DNA from: Nautilus pompilius
Taxonomy: Eukaryota; Mollusca; Cephalopoda; Nautilida; Nautilidae
Length of the DNA stretch: 64,000 bases
NCBI GenBank assembly: GCA_018389105.1
Contig: JACATO010000598.1
Span: 868,001-932,000 of the forward strand
Reading direction: 5' to 3'
The position numbers were made by a program, and so were the translations under genes. Positions within the stretch are counted from its first letter, which is position 1, and every line of letters starts with the position of its first letter. The notes beneath the pieces are model-generated. The model was not told where the DNA came from. It worked only from the letters and a program-made list of their open reading frames with translations, and made no database searches. Positions 12,201-25,079 of this stretch are shown in pieces.

Positions 12201-14735
12201 AATTACTTATAAACAAAATGTACTTTTAGTGTTGGACAAACAATTAGTTAATGAAAAGTGAGGAGAGAAGTTGTTGAAGAAAAGCAGTGGGTATTTTAGG
12301 TAATTTTTTTTTCCATTTAAGGCAAAATTAGTGTGGTATGAATAGCAAGTGACGATTTATAGCAGTTTTATTTTATTTCATTACAGTTGGTTTCCCGAGG
12401 TGTTTGCTTCAGTTATGAGGGGTTTTCAGCAATAACAAAGCCATGTCATTTTGAACAAATAGAAATTTTATGATATATCATTTATTTAATTTTGTTTTTA
12501 GATGTCATGCAAAAATGATCAGATTTAAGTTTAAGAACACGGGACCTGTATTTGAAATCCTGAAGGTTTTTCTTTGTTAAAGTTCTATTGGTAACACTAT
12601 CATGGCTGAACATCACAGTTTGTACATAAATATTTGCTACACTGTTAGGAATTTTTCTCTTGTAGATTTTTGTAATTATAAAATTATTTTTAAATCAGTC
12701 TCTCTTCTTTTTTTTTTTTGGCTTATGCTTTTAATCTCCTTGATGACTAAACAGTAAATTTGTATTAAAAAGGTGAAGGGACTGATGCCTATAGAGTTGT
12801 TAAGCAGCTTCAGTAGAATGAGTTGAGTCCCAAATAGAATACTAGTTTATAATTGGACTTGTGGCTATCAACTAGTAAAACTATTTTGGTGAGATTTTAA
12901 TGATGATATCTTGGCTTCCTTGATAGTGATGGGTTTTCATTAGGGAATCAAAGTCTAGAATCAGTATGTATATTAGAGTCACTCAGAAACAGGGGGAGAC
13001 ACTTTTTTTAAAAAATGTAGCATGTTTCCATTTGCTTTGTTGGGAAATCAAAAGCATCTTTTTGATACAATAATAATAAAATATATTTTTTAAAAATATG
13101 AAGTTAGAGGTTTAAAAAAATAAAGCAATAAAAATTTACTAATGTTTTTTTAATTAATTTTGAAATAAATTTAGTTATTGACTTTTGTCTCACCATGGCT
13201 TTCTGTGAATCATAAACTTGACACCCTTTGGACTTAATCTTTTTAGCTCTTTCTGCATGCCTGAAGTAGTCCACACGTGAGTGCATGTTTTAAAAAGAAA
13301 TAAAGAATAGTAGAGAAATACTGGTTGATGCAGCAAAATTGCCTTATGCTGGTTAAAAGGCAGATGTTTTACTAACTATTCCCCCCTCCTGACTTTATAA
13401 ACTTAAGCAATTTTTTTTTTTTTTACTTGCCATTTTTGATTTTCATTTGGGAATTTAATTATACAAAACCTTCAGTCTTAGCTTGATAAACTGTGAGACT
13501 TTAATGAATGCAACATGAGGCTGCACACCATGGACTGGTGTTCTCTGATCTGCAATGATATCACCAAATAGTGTGAACAAAGGTATGCTTGCTTTTTGGT
13601 GTTGAGATGGCCATTAAAGTAGAGGTGACAAAATGTCATTGCTGCTTTGTAGAATTAATTATTGACCTGTCTAAGACAACAACTACAATGGTTGGGTACT
13701 GTATAACCATCAGATTCTTATCAAGGATAATACTTTGCTTTTTTCATGTATTTTAATTTGGTACAGCTGTTTTTTATTGATTGGCTTTAAATCTAGTTTA
13801 GCCAAAAGCTAGGTTGAAGTGGCTGATAGGTTGAGGAGAAAGGTATCAGCCTATAAACCAAAAAAATATGGTAGCTAATATTAAAAGCCATCTGTTTTAG
13901 AATAAATAATTGAGTTTGTTGTTTTAGATAGATTTAATGAAAACTCTTGTAAAACAATTTAAAATTATATAAATTGAACTGAAAGAAATTTGGAATAGGT
14001 TTCAGATAAAGAGGTTTTTAGGTGTGCATTGTAGTTAATTTTGGAAGTTTAATTATTTTAAGACAACTGAAGAAAGTGTTTTTAAAATCTATATTTAACT
14101 TATACTGTTGTTTGAATGAAAAGTATAGTTCTCTAAGTTTATCATTTTGCTCCTAGTTGGCATTACTGTAGCATATCAGCTTAAGCAGTCTTTTTTCATG
14201 GGCAGACCCGGTTATCTTTTGTGGTCTGAAAGAAAGAGCTTATGGCAGTATAGAAAGTAACCCCTACTCTGAACTCTACAAATGTACTGATTGCCTTTAA
14301 TCTTTGTAACTAGTCGTAGCATAATAATTTCACTATTCTCCAGTTAGTTTGAAACTTGTTGGTCTAATTTGCTTAACATAACTTGTTTTCATATTGTAAA
14401 ATTGTTGAAAAAGTGAACTCTAGGGATTTCACTTTTATCTGTTTTAGTAAGTGCATTCTTTGTGGTGCTTAAATAACAAGAAAAATGTTATCTGATGAAA
14501 TATTGAACCCACTATTGAGGATTATTTTCTTTTGAGTTTGTTCCACTTATGATGATGTACTTAATAATAAATAATTTTAAAAAAAAACAGCAGTGTACAA
14601 AAATGGTATTGATATGTAAAAAAAATAACTAATTTTTTGAAAATGATGTGCCTGTAGATTATTCAGGAATTACATCATTCAAAATAGCTATACCCATTTA
14701 GGTATGCACAAGGGAAGGGATGTTAAGCACTATGT
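9246..14735. other. AT-rich presumed intron, little recognised
   Basis: About 5.5 kb of AT-rich sequence. The only distinct item is a short CT/CA tract at 11537-11570. Short frames such as 9535-9732 minus and 13104-13286 minus show no motif. No transposon relic could be placed with confidence. Confidence 0.5.
11537..11570. repeat. CT/CA microsatellite
   Basis: A CT dinucleotide run followed by an imperfect CACACGCAC stretch. Confidence 0.8.
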
Positions 14736-14739
14736 TTCT

Positions 14740-15170
14740 TGCATGAGAGTGCATGGGATTCATTTATTGAGAAAACTGGGAAATTACGATTAATGAACTG
14801 TGCAAAATTACTGGTCAAGTTGTGGTTCAGTTCACACTATTATTCATAAAAAAGGAAACAAATTTTAGTAAACTGTATGCAAGGTTTGTTCTATGATGGT
14901 TATCATCAAAAATGAAAGAAATTTGTGTGCATGCTTACAAAATTTTGTTGCAATGCTATTTCCACTAGCATACTGAAAATATCCTGAAGTGAATGTGATT
15001 GGTGATAAATGTTAGATTCATCACTTCAAACCAAAGAGCAAACAAACGTGCTATGGAATGGCAGCTGGAAAGATCGTGCTTTCTGTGATATGCTTTGCAT
15101 TATTTTCTGCTTTCTTAATGGCTATATTGTTACTAAACACATTGTAACATGCTGCATTATTTTCTGAAAC
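14740..15170 (+). mobile_element. Possible mariner-like relic
   Basis: The + strand translation in mixed frames contains INELCKITGQ near 14790 and a stretch around 15020-15075 (NQRANKRAMEWQ) resembling the TPESKRQSMEW block of mariner transposases. A later stretch (NGYIV, about 15118) could match the segment after the second catalytic Asp. The copy has many breaks and no inverted termini were found. It may be chance resemblance. Confidence 0.3.
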
Positions 15171-17615
15171 CAATTGCTCATTAGGCAGCTTGAGTTACTA
15201 GAGTAAGCTTTGTCTCCAACATCTCCATACTGCTAACAGGATATTGGAAATTCTTACAAAGGTGGAGTGTGAGGTATTTTAGCATCTAACTTTTAGTCCA
15301 GACTAAAGGACTTTAATTTATTTTGGCTGCTTGAGAAAGCATTGTTAACTTTTTGATAGTGCTAACGACATCAAAGTGGCAGTACAAAGATGTTCACTAA
15401 GCAACTAAAGATCTATGAAAAATGGATTTATGCATTAGTTTCTTGTTGGCAAAATTGCATTGATAGGGAAGTTTACTGTGGAAAAATAAGTATCAATGTT
15501 CGATTTATTTTAATATTATAACCATCTTCCCTCATTTTATGCTTCATTTTAAAAATTGAAATTATTTATAATAAATGATGAATTAGATGAATAGTGTCAC
15601 TGTGTTTTTGAACTCTACTGAAGGAGTAGCAAATTGTCTGATTTGTAGACCTGACTCATCTGCAAATAGTGACTATAGCAAAGACATTTTTAAATTAGTA
15701 TTCAGTGGCTACTGTGAGGATGATTTGGAAAACTTCATGAGGAAGAAATTGATACAGATACAAAACAAATTTGTGATCTAGTGCTGATTTTCCAGGATAG
15801 AAGTCTAAATCTTTGGAATTAAAGGAAACAAAGTATTTTAATAAGTTTTAATTTGTGAACAGCAAGAGGAACAAAACCTCTAAATTAGTTGTGCTTTTAT
15901 ATAAATTGTTGTCATTGTTTATAATGCAGCTTTTTTCTAAAATTTTATGCATTATTCTTGATGCTTTTCTTAGAAGATTTCATGATTGTAGATCAAAGAT
16001 TTATATTATCAATGAAGCAGGATAGACTGCTTAACATGATTTCACCCATCTTTTTTTTTTTTCATTTTATATAGTATATTGGCATCATGTTAGAAAAACC
16101 TCTATACTCCACATTTTTTGCATTACGTTTGAAACCACATAATTAGAAAAGAAAAACAAAAAGCATCTGGCAACTGCTGTAATTGTAACTACTGTTTGGA
16201 AAAAATGAATGATGCTGAACAACTGCTTGTCAAATTCTCAGAAGTTAGGTGGGATGTTGACTTTACAACTTGCTTCATATGTGTTTGTTTGTTTATTCTA
16301 ATGTGTGCTTATGAAATTACATTTTATGCATAAACTGATAATGAATGGTGGTCAGGTTTTCAGTGTGTTCTTTTGGCAAACTCTTGCTCAAAGACCCCTT
16401 TTTTTTTCCCTGATTCACTTGGAATTTTTTTTTTTTTTTATTGCTTTGATCTTTATCATGAAATGCTGTTGGTAGTTTGCTGTTGCTTTGTACTTAACCT
16501 CCCCCCCCTCAACCAATTGAGATACATAGCATTAACTTTACTCATGCTACCATTCAAAAAAACAAATGGAAGCAGTTAACACTATCTTCTACCACAAAGA
16601 GTGCTGCAGGAACTCTTGAATAGTTTATTAATATACTTTTTAAATTGTATAAAACTGATTTAAATAAAAAAATTTGAGAAATCCTTTTCTTTTAGAATGT
16701 TTGGCAGATGCAGCTCCATACATTCTGTATATTTTACTTAATGCCATGTTTCACTTTTGTTTGCTGGAGTTCATTGAAGTTACATAATTAGCCCTTATTC
16801 TAGTGTTTGAAAATCTAAATCACTTTTCAGGAGGATCAAAATTTGAGATTAGATTTCCACAATGTTTACGATTATATTTATTTTTAATTATTAAGTATGT
16901 GTCTTTCAAAAATTGCCTGAGATGGCTATAACTTATAATGATTGAGTCATTGTTAAGGTGAGGACTGAAATAAAGGAGACTTTCTGAAAATCTTGTTAGT
17001 TTTACAAATCTTAGAATAGCTGTCTAAGATTATTTTTGTTGTTGTTGGGGTACAGAAATAAAATCTGTTTTTGGCTACAGTCTGACAGATTATCATTTAC
17101 TATTAATTCTCATCATGAAGGTTGTGTATCAGAAAAAATCTTCAGACTAAAATTAATATTTCTTAGCTTTTAAATGGGATATTTGCCAGATTTTTCTCTA
17201 AGAACAAACAAACTTATGCAGAGATGTCTGGTTATACTAAAACAATTTTAGGAAACATCTTGTTTTATCTTTAATATGAAGTCAATATATTTATATTTTT
17301 TCTTATTGTTGTTTCAAAGAGACTTCTCATTTTTCACTAGTGAGAAAACTTCCAAATAAAACCAAAAAAAATCTTTTTTGTGAATAGTTGTATTTACCAA
17401 GAAGATCGAAGGTTTCATGTGATTATCTCCAGTTTGATGTCTGTTATTTAGTGATCTTGTATCAAAGAGGAGAGCATATTTGTTCTATTCCTGATTTTGT
17501 ACATGCATACTTAAAATGCTCAAATTTGGTTTGCTCATTGCATAGGAAATGGATTATAATACGTTGTTACCAAAGTTTTGTCAGTTTATTTAGTGCAACA
17601 ATGAGACTTCACATC
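15171..17615. other. AT-rich presumed intron, no feature recognised
   Basis: Short frames at 15587-15781, 16373-16579 and 17388-17639 (plus) carry no domain I know. Nothing further is supported. Confidence 0.5.
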
Positions 17616-17619
17616 GTTG

Positions 17620-18450
17620 CTGAACGTGAAATTTATTAATCAATAACATTACAATCAATGCATTTCTGCCAACAAGTTACAAGTGCATTTATACCAGTTT
17701 TGAAAAAAAATCTGGATTTCTGGAGTTGATAAACTGTTGGAAGGCAGTTTCAGTTGCTGTTTGGTTGGAGAAGGATTTCATACGGAGGAAGATGTTGAGG
17801 TGTTTGAAAAGATGGTAGTCTGGGAGAAAGGTCTGGTGAATAGGCTGGGTGAGGAAGGATTTCGTACCCCAATGTGTTCAGTTTCCGAAGAGTCACTTTT
17901 GCAACATGAGGATGAGCATTGTTGTGGAGCAGGATTGGGCCTCTTCGATTCACCAATATCGGCTATCGTTGGGAGAGTTTCTAATGAACAACTTTTAATT
18001 CATGATAGCACCTTTCAGCTGTGATGGTTTCCAGTTTTTGTTTCTTATAACAAGTGAAGAGCAGATATCCATTGTTGTTCATTCAACTCATGACATGCCG
18101 ACTTGTCAAGCTTTTTCATTTTGTTGATTGTGTCAAGATGCCAGGAAACAGTTGCAGTGCTTGCATCAAGCTCTCCAGCAATTTATTGTACTATTTTTCT
18201 TGGATTGGCTACAACTAAGCCTATAGACTGTTTTCATCACAGCTAGAAGGACCTTTGCTGTGTTCCTTATATTCATGGGTCTCATCTGATGGAAACTTTG
18301 CAAACTATCGTTGTACTGTGTGTTCATTTGCTATGTCCTTGCCTCATGATTGCTTAATGTTATGAGTTGCCTTGCTCACTTTGTGGCCTAGTTTGAACTT
18401 GTGAAGGAAAATGGCACAAAAAACGTTTCTATCCATGCTTCACTCAGAAT
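17620..18450 (-). mobile_element. Decayed mariner transposase, near full length
   Basis: Read on the minus strand from 18440 down, the order of a mariner transposase is kept in broken frames. First comes an N-terminal HTH region (FLHKFKLGHK, ANEHTVQR-FAKF), then ATVSRHL-TINK-KKLDK-VPHELNE near 18100. The catalytic-core segment is HNNAHPHVAKVTL then LPHPAYSPDLSP (17930-17830), and the C-terminal FQQFINSR-PDFFSKL lies near 17710. The HDNARPH and YSPDLSP motifs are diagnostic of mariner, and the sequence is closest in style to the SETMAR/Hsmar group. Multiple frameshifts and stops show it is inactive. I could not define terminal inverted repeats. Confidence 0.8.
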
Positions 18451-19204
18451 CCTGAAACAAATATCCATTTTATGATTTTTAAAAAGATAGGTTTTGCATA
18501 ATGAGTGCCAAAGCACATGCTACAAAACAAATATATAATTTATCTACATACACCTTCACAAGCATGCAAAAAAACAAACCCCAAATTAAATATAATAAAA
18601 ACTGTCAAAATTTTGTAATGACCTAATAGAAACAGTTACAGATGTTGATATGGTTCATTTTTGCAAGTTTCTTACATATAAATGTGTGTTTTGGCACTGT
18701 AAATATTTAGAGCAAAACCGGGGATTATGTTTTTTAGGTATTCTGTTAAACTGCCTAAATAATAAAAAAAAGCTTAAATCTGGCAGTAGATTATTCCTGC
18801 TTGCCCCTCTATCTCTTTTGTTAGAAGTGTTTTGTTTTGAATCCTAATGTTTGACACACATCATCAGATCAGATTTTTCTTTTTTTTTTTTTGTTTCTGC
18901 TTAGTTTTCAGATGATCAAGATCTTAGATTTAGTCTAATAGCTTAACTTTCAGTTCATAAACACAATGCTTTTAACAGCATCGGTTTTTCTAATGCAGGT
19001 ACATTACTGAATTTTACCCGAACAATCTTAGACAAATTTAATGTATGCAAATTCATGGAAATTAAATTTCACTTGCATCTCCCTGTTTTTTTTGTTTTTT
19101 TTTTGATGGATGGAGGGATTTAGGTATTGACAGAATAGTAAGTATACTGTCTAGTGTTAGGCTTTTTTTAGTATTTCTGATAGGCTTCTCTTCTAATTAT
19201 CTAA
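18451..19204. other. AT-rich presumed intron, no feature recognised
   Basis: No motif beyond homopolymer runs. The frame at 18650-18847 plus is not recognisable. Confidence 0.5.
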
Positions 19205-19206
19205 TA

Positions 19207-20009
19207 CAGTAAAACCTCTATTCAACAGACTAATAGAGGGGGAGGGATGTCCATTAAAGCTGGGAGTCATTGGATGTTTAGATAATCTTTTACAATGACC
19301 ATAACTGATAATAACACATTGATGAATCTTTAAGTCAGTATATGTCGTCTTTATACCATGACATTTACAGAAACAACCAAAGCCAACCATCACTAGCCTG
19401 AAACTTTGTTCATGCGCTTTGCTAACGTTTTTGCAGTGAGGTGAAGTTCAACATCATGAACATTTATGCCACTAGAATGTTCCTGAATACCACTTCTATA
19501 CAGTTTCCTCGAGATTTTTATCCCGCACCACTTTCGTATGCTTCTTGCCACCAATTGACAAACCACTGGCTGAAATATCAACATCAACCTTTAACGAAAA
19601 TTGTTTGAGCTTTTCCTTGCTCTTATGAATATCCAACACCAGTTGTTTCTTCACGCCACACACACCTCACACGTGGGCAACCAACACATCAGACTCTAGC
19701 TTCGCTATCAACTCAAGTTTTGTAAAACATTCAAATTCACTTGCTTTCCTTTCACACCACCACCATCTTTAGAGGCCATGGTTGATAACTTCTGTTCACA
19801 TTAGATGATGATAAAGCATAAACAAATACTGAATTGAAAGCAAAACTCACGAGGCGAACCCAACAGCAGAGTGGGAGATGGATACCCACATGCTGCCAAA
19901 AGGTACCTGAGCAAAAATTTTTTCACACAGTTCAGTGTGGACTTTTGTCAGGTGTACTAGACCATCGATTGCTTCTGAAGTCCATTGAATGGGGATCCAA
20001 GGTTCACTG
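19207..20009 (-). mobile_element. Tigger/pogo-type deletion derivative with TIRs and TA target duplication
   Basis: The ends are CAGTAAAACCTCTATTCAAC at 19207 and, on the other strand, CAGTGAACCTTGGATCCCCA at 20009, both flanked by TA (19205-19206 and 20010-20011). Imperfect termini beginning CAGT and a TA duplication are typical of pogo/Tigger elements. The minus strand interior starts at a MASKD-like Met near 19780 and carries a CENP-B-type N-terminal HTH (LQKLELIAKLES, then VCGVKKQ and IHKSKEKLKQF). A second HTH-like region follows (ETV-KWY, VELHLTAKTLAKRMN, then DGWLWCFCK-like residues in broken frames). The DDE domain is absent, so this 803-bp copy is internally deleted and needs transposase in trans. 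Confidence 0.78.
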
Positions 20010-20104
20010 TATCAGTATCATTGCATCTAAAATTTAAATTTTAAATTAAATGTCCATGAGAATGTTTGCATGAAAAAAAAGCTAAATTGCTTAAAAGAAA
20101 CTAC

Positions 20105-20300
20105 ACATGATTGCTAGGTATGTCTTGGCTAATGAATAGAAGACTGCTGAGTTTAAGAGCTTGAGTTCAGTTCTTGGTTGGGCATACTTGTTTGGCATGA
20201 TTTCTTTTCTTCACCAGCTGATTTTGGGTTTCCTCTCTCATCCAAAAATGAAGAACTCTAGGGAGGGATTCATGTATGTTCCGTATGCATTAGGTTTACT
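20105..20300 (+). repeat. tRNA-derived SINE, family 1
   Basis: B-box-like GAGTTCAGTTCTTGG is followed by GGCATACTTGTTTGGCATGA, then TTTCTTTTCTTCACCAGCTG and a GGGTTTCCTCTC block, collinear with the other family 1 copies. Confidence 0.6.
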
Positions 20301-21630
20301 TGTGTGTTCCTGATATTGGATACTGGAAACAAGGGCATTGTGCTAAGGACTTGTCCAATGCATTGGAAAGAAGATTTTATTAATATTTTATTGTATCGAG
20401 ATAGAAAAAATGTCAAGATTATCAAAAGCATCTAAAAATAGTGACTGACTATGCATGTGCATACATTAGTGACTATCCAGAAAACTATACCCTTAAATGG
20501 GGTATTAGCTGTGTTTTAACATCCCAAAATATGTAAAACAAATATTTCTTGTCAGCCAGCATTTTACAATAGTACTTTATCACTTATATAATGGAATAAT
20601 TTGTCTTTGAATGGGAACTAATAAACAAAGCCAGGTTTTAGTTTCAAGTTTTTTCTAATTACAGTAAAATTGAATTTGAAAGTGGCAAAAGATAGCATCA
20701 CTGAAGTGCTTTTGATGATTGCTATCAAATAAGCAAATCCATATTATTTATTATACTGTTCTTCAACCATTGATTTAATATTAGAACATGATTATCTGAA
20801 TAAAAGATGGCAGCAGATAGCCATGAGTGTTAGAATCCAAATTTATCCTGGCTGACCAGATCAGTTGATATTGTGTAGGTGCTGCTTTGGAAATCCAGGA
20901 ATGAGGGAACACTTGAACCTGCCCACAGAAATTCTTATTTGAAATATCTAAGAAGTCTGTACCTCATACGACAATGATTAGATAACAATACTTACATTAC
21001 ACTGAAAATAAATGCACCAGTTGTAAATAGAAGTAAACTCATTTTTGAAGTAAAATTTTTTTGCAATCTAACATAATGGACTTCTGTAATTTAACTCTTT
21101 ACCCAGTCAGAAAATGCATATTTTACATGTTCATAAATTTAAACAATTTCTAAATTGGCTTCTCAAAGTGCACTTGCTTGATTAGAATTATTAAAAGAAC
21201 ATTAACTAAGCTCAAATACTACAAATGACTTAATACATAGTTAAGTAATTCAGTTGAAAAGGGAATGTGTCCAGAAAGTGCAAGGAGAAATTTAATTTAT
21301 AATGCAGAAAGTTAAAAAAAAATATGTAGAGTATTAATCACTCACTTCCAGGAAGTGGTCAGTTACTGCTTTAATTGCTGTCTGTTCACATGTTCAGTGC
21401 AACATTCCATCCTGCAAGAGGGAATGGTGCAGAATTAGCAAATGCTGGTCTTCATGCATGACCTGAAGGGATTTTGCATCTATTTGCAGATCATAACAGA
21501 CACTTTTTTCATCCCTTTATCTTTGCTAGGATTTGGTGGTCTTGGTTTTCAGGATGCATCTGGCTATCATTTATCCTCTTGGCCAACTTTCATTTCTTGG
21601 AGTAGTAACACATTCTCTCAGACCAACCAA
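20301..21630. other. AT-rich presumed intron, no feature recognised
   Basis: No recognised gene or repeat. Frames at 21442-21636 and 21533-21718 plus are probably antisense shadows of the decayed element that follows. Confidence 0.45.
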
Positions 21631-21639
21631 CCTTAATGT

Positions 21640-22270
21640 TCAGCAGGAAGCTTTTGGAATATGTTGCTTCATGCTTGGATTTGCTGCTGGCCTTGAGGGG
21701 ATTCAGAGTACAGAATGAAAGCATTGACAATGGCTATATTGAACACATGCCAAGTACTTCATTATCTTCTCTACAGCAGGATATTAAGTATTGAATGATC
21801 TGTGTTAATCTGCATAGTCCATCTTGCCCATGTACTGATTGTACAGCTTTTTGGACAAGGTTATTTGGTTGGTGTAGCAGTGCTTTTATATTGCCTTTGA
21901 AGTGAATGGTGACTGCCTTGGGGCCTGCAGTTGTTACTGGGCAGCATAAGATCCTACTTAATGTGTCACTTGATGGCAAGGAGATCACCCTTCTGCTGAA
22001 TCTTACCACAGCTGGTACTTATTGTTGAAGTTAGCTGGCAAATCTTCCTTGTTCTTTTGAACAGCAGAACAGGTGTGAAACTCTTTAACAATTCTAAGGA
22101 GCTGAAGTATGATTGTCAGAGTAGAGAGTAGTGGTCTTTTCCCTTGTGTTCTGAAAGGTTTTCTACCACATCTACCTAATCTCTGCTGAAGTTGACGCTG
22201 GGTCTCTCCCATGTAGGTATGCTATAGTTCAGCATGCAGCCTTTGTGGGCATTAGCGTTGTTCACACCTT
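21640..22270 (-). mobile_element. Decayed transposon coding region, family uncertain (piggyBac-like?)
   Basis: Two overlapping minus frames, 69 codons (22003-22212) and 91 codons (21734-22009), continue into a further broken stretch to about 21640 that reads IVNAFILYSES. This stretch, with RFSRRVISLP upstream, loosely resembles the C-terminal part of piggyBac-type DDE transposases, where a VNSW.LY motif follows the last catalytic region. The upstream TYMGETQRQLQQR instead recalls a GIY-YIG start as in Penelope elements. Neither assignment is secure. Base composition is less AT-rich than the surroundings, which supports former coding sequence. Confidence 0.3.
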
Positions 22271-24635
22271 CAGGCCTCATTTGATTGGTTTGATGGGCAA
22301 GTATTGATTCATTTGGCATTTGCCTTTAAAGGCTATTATACCTCATTGATGTTGATCTTGTGTGTCTGATACTTTGCCTGAATGTTCCTGGTGGCTACAT
22401 CAAAGAGAGACCTGACTTTAAGGAGATGATCCCTCTGTGGCTCATCAGTGGCAGGTGCATTAATGTTTCAAAGGTGCAACTACTGATTTACTTTCTTGAA
22501 TCATCTCACTGTTATTATTTTTGACGTCTCTGCAACACTAAGTTTGTCATCCTCCCTGAAAAATGTATAATGGGTGGCCTAGAATGGAAGCCAATAGTTA
22601 TAGTTACTGCTAAAAATGCTTTCATCTTTCTTGTGCTGGTGTCCATTCAAGTATTGTCATCTTTGCTTTCCTTTCTCTGGGTCTGCTGCATAGTGTTTGT
22701 TTCCTCAGGCATTGGTGGAAGAAATCCTTCAGTTCACAGAAAAATTTTACTGGGCTGGCACTATAGTAAGACATCAGTCTTTGGGCTGACAAACTGCAAA
22801 AACACTGACATGATCAGCTGTAGATGACTAACTCTACTCTAGGACTTTGCTCTCGTTTCTGTTCCTCTCTTTTACTGTATTTGAGACCTGATCACCAGGA
22901 GAAAAGGATTGAATGTTGGGTTTCATCATGTAAATAATAAAACAGGTAGATAATGTACAGGGCACTCCAAGTTTGTTAAAAAGGCAGTTTCTTTACTAGT
23001 AAAGTTACTTGAAAAGGAAGACAGAGCAATATAAATAGCCAGATGGAGTAGTAATGTGGACCACCATTCTTTTGTATGTACTCTTATAGTAAAAAAAAAT
23101 ATAAGTAATCATTAAATGACTAGTCAAAACTCAAATGTCTTCAGTCAGTGTGCCTCAGCTGCAGCCATTTTGAATGAGAAAGGATTGAACATGTTTCTCA
23201 AACTAAACATTTTAGATGAAAAGGGCAGTTTTTCATTTGCTTATCAATGAACCACTGAACTCTGATTCACTAATTTTATGGGAACAAACTCTTCCTCTTT
23301 ATCATTATTGCTGCAGTCAACTGGCCTGGAGAAATTACAGGAATGTAAGTGATTGAATGTTGTGAATCTTGGAATCAGTGCTCTTAGTTGGTGGGTGGGG
23401 GGAGATAATATGTGTGCATGAATTGTCAAAACTATTGTACTTTTTATTTTCAAGGAAAAGTTCGTTTTAAAAAGCAAACTGAAAATGTTTTTTAAAAAAA
23501 TAATTTTGTTTGGGAATTTTAGTTTGCATCAAACATCATTAGGTGAATGTTTTGATTTTGAACTAAATTTAAAAAAAAAACTATAAGCAATACCTTTTTA
23601 GTACTTTCCTCTAATTAATGAGTAATAAAATGATTTCACATCTTTTTATTTTTTAAAATTAAGTACCTGGGGGTTTACTAGAAAATCTTGAAAGTGATGA
23701 ATTTCTGCATTGGTTTGTTAAAATAATACATCAAACATTCATGGACAAATGTGAATAATTTTGTGGTTTTGGAAATTATCAAAGATGAAAAATAGTAAAG
23801 AAATCACATTTGAATTTTTAAGATTTGTTAGACCAAATTGTTTCAATATTTAGTGTGCTGACAATCCTTCGATGACGACAACCTTTTCAAAAGAATAAAA
23901 ATCTTTAAAGATCTTTAACACGAAGTGCTGACAGAAAAAAATTAAACTAACAGCCTTTGCTGATACTTATTACTTAGGATTTTTGAGTGTTAAATCTAAA
24001 TAAGCTACTAAATTTCAATATTATATGCTTTTGCATTTTTAGTTTAAAAAATTAAGCAAAACTGTAATTTCAGATCATATAGTAGCAATTTGCTTTATTT
24101 TTAAGGTGCTAATTTTATGAAAAGGAAGAAATGTTAAATAGCAGATTGTGTGGTGCATCTATTAAGAGCTGGTATTCACTAAAACTTCCAGGCCAAATCT
24201 TTAAAATTTAGGTGCAAACCCTAAAAGTTTGATTGTGGTTGCAATATCAAAAATATTTTATTTCAGTGGAAGTAGCTCACAACTTGTTTTATTCTGTTGT
24301 CTGCTTTATTGATTGACAGCTGCCAACATCTGCTTATAGCTTCTAGTCTCTCATTTAAACAGTATTCATTGTATGTCTGGTGGAGCACAGCTTTTTTCTT
24401 TTGTTAGCTCACACAATGAGAGATGATGTTACTGCTGTTATTAATCCATAAATATTAAATCTGTGCTGTCGACATTTTTCAAGTTTCATAAATTTGTTTG
24501 TAGTAGAAGAGGTGTGGGGATTACTTTTGGGTTTTATTCAAAGGTCTGGTTTGTTGGTTGTCTACAGCCCCACTCTCTAAGTGGAATGTATTCAAATGAG
24601 GCATTGTATGGCTCACAAAAATGTAGTATTTTTGG
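22271..24635. other. Presumed intron, no gene recognised
   Basis: The first 500 bases are less AT-rich and may belong to the decayed element to the left, including an 85-codon frame at 22570-22827. The rest is AT-rich with no recognisable feature. Confidence 0.45.
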
Positions 24636-24639
24636 TTAT

Positions 24640-24850
24640 TACAAATCAATGTTGGACTGTTTTCATCTTATTTGCTTTTCTCACGATGTTTTGAACAGTA
24701 TGATCTCCGATTGTCTTCAGGTGTTATGTCTGCCAAATCTGGTGCCTTGATTAGGGATTGAACTCTTTGTTTTTTACTTAGTACTCAGTTGTTCAATACA
24801 CAATGCTCTTATCCACTGAGCTATTATCCAGTGGGACAATCCGTCATGCA
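24640..24850 (-). repeat. tRNA-derived SINE, family 2
   Basis: On the minus strand the head is AATAGCTCAGTGGATAAGAG (A box) and GAGTTCAATCCC (good B box), followed by a GGCACCAGAT-TGGCAG segment and a tail block CAGTCCAACATTGATTTGTA. The last two blocks recur in the + strand copy at 25.1 kb. The A box and B box match tRNA promoter consensus well, but the rest does not fold as a tRNA. Confidence 0.65.
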
Positions 24851-25079
24851 TTTCTGTTGTATTTCATTATAGGTAACCAGGCTGGGCTTAGGTCTGCACT
24901 CAGTTTGCTGATTTGGTTTACAGTCAGTCATATACACAGTTTCCTTGATTTGAAGAATTTTCAAATGTGGTTCCATGTCAATAATGGAAACTTCAATCTA
25001 TAGTGGCTGGTGTTCCCCCCTTTTCTTCACACACACATTATGCCATTCCAATATTGTCGTTCTACCTTGGTTTTTGGCT

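Noticed and set aside
24640-24850. Functional tRNA gene from the good A and B boxes
   Set aside because: No cloverleaf can be formed by eye and the sequence continues into a SINE body that recurs at 25.1 kb.
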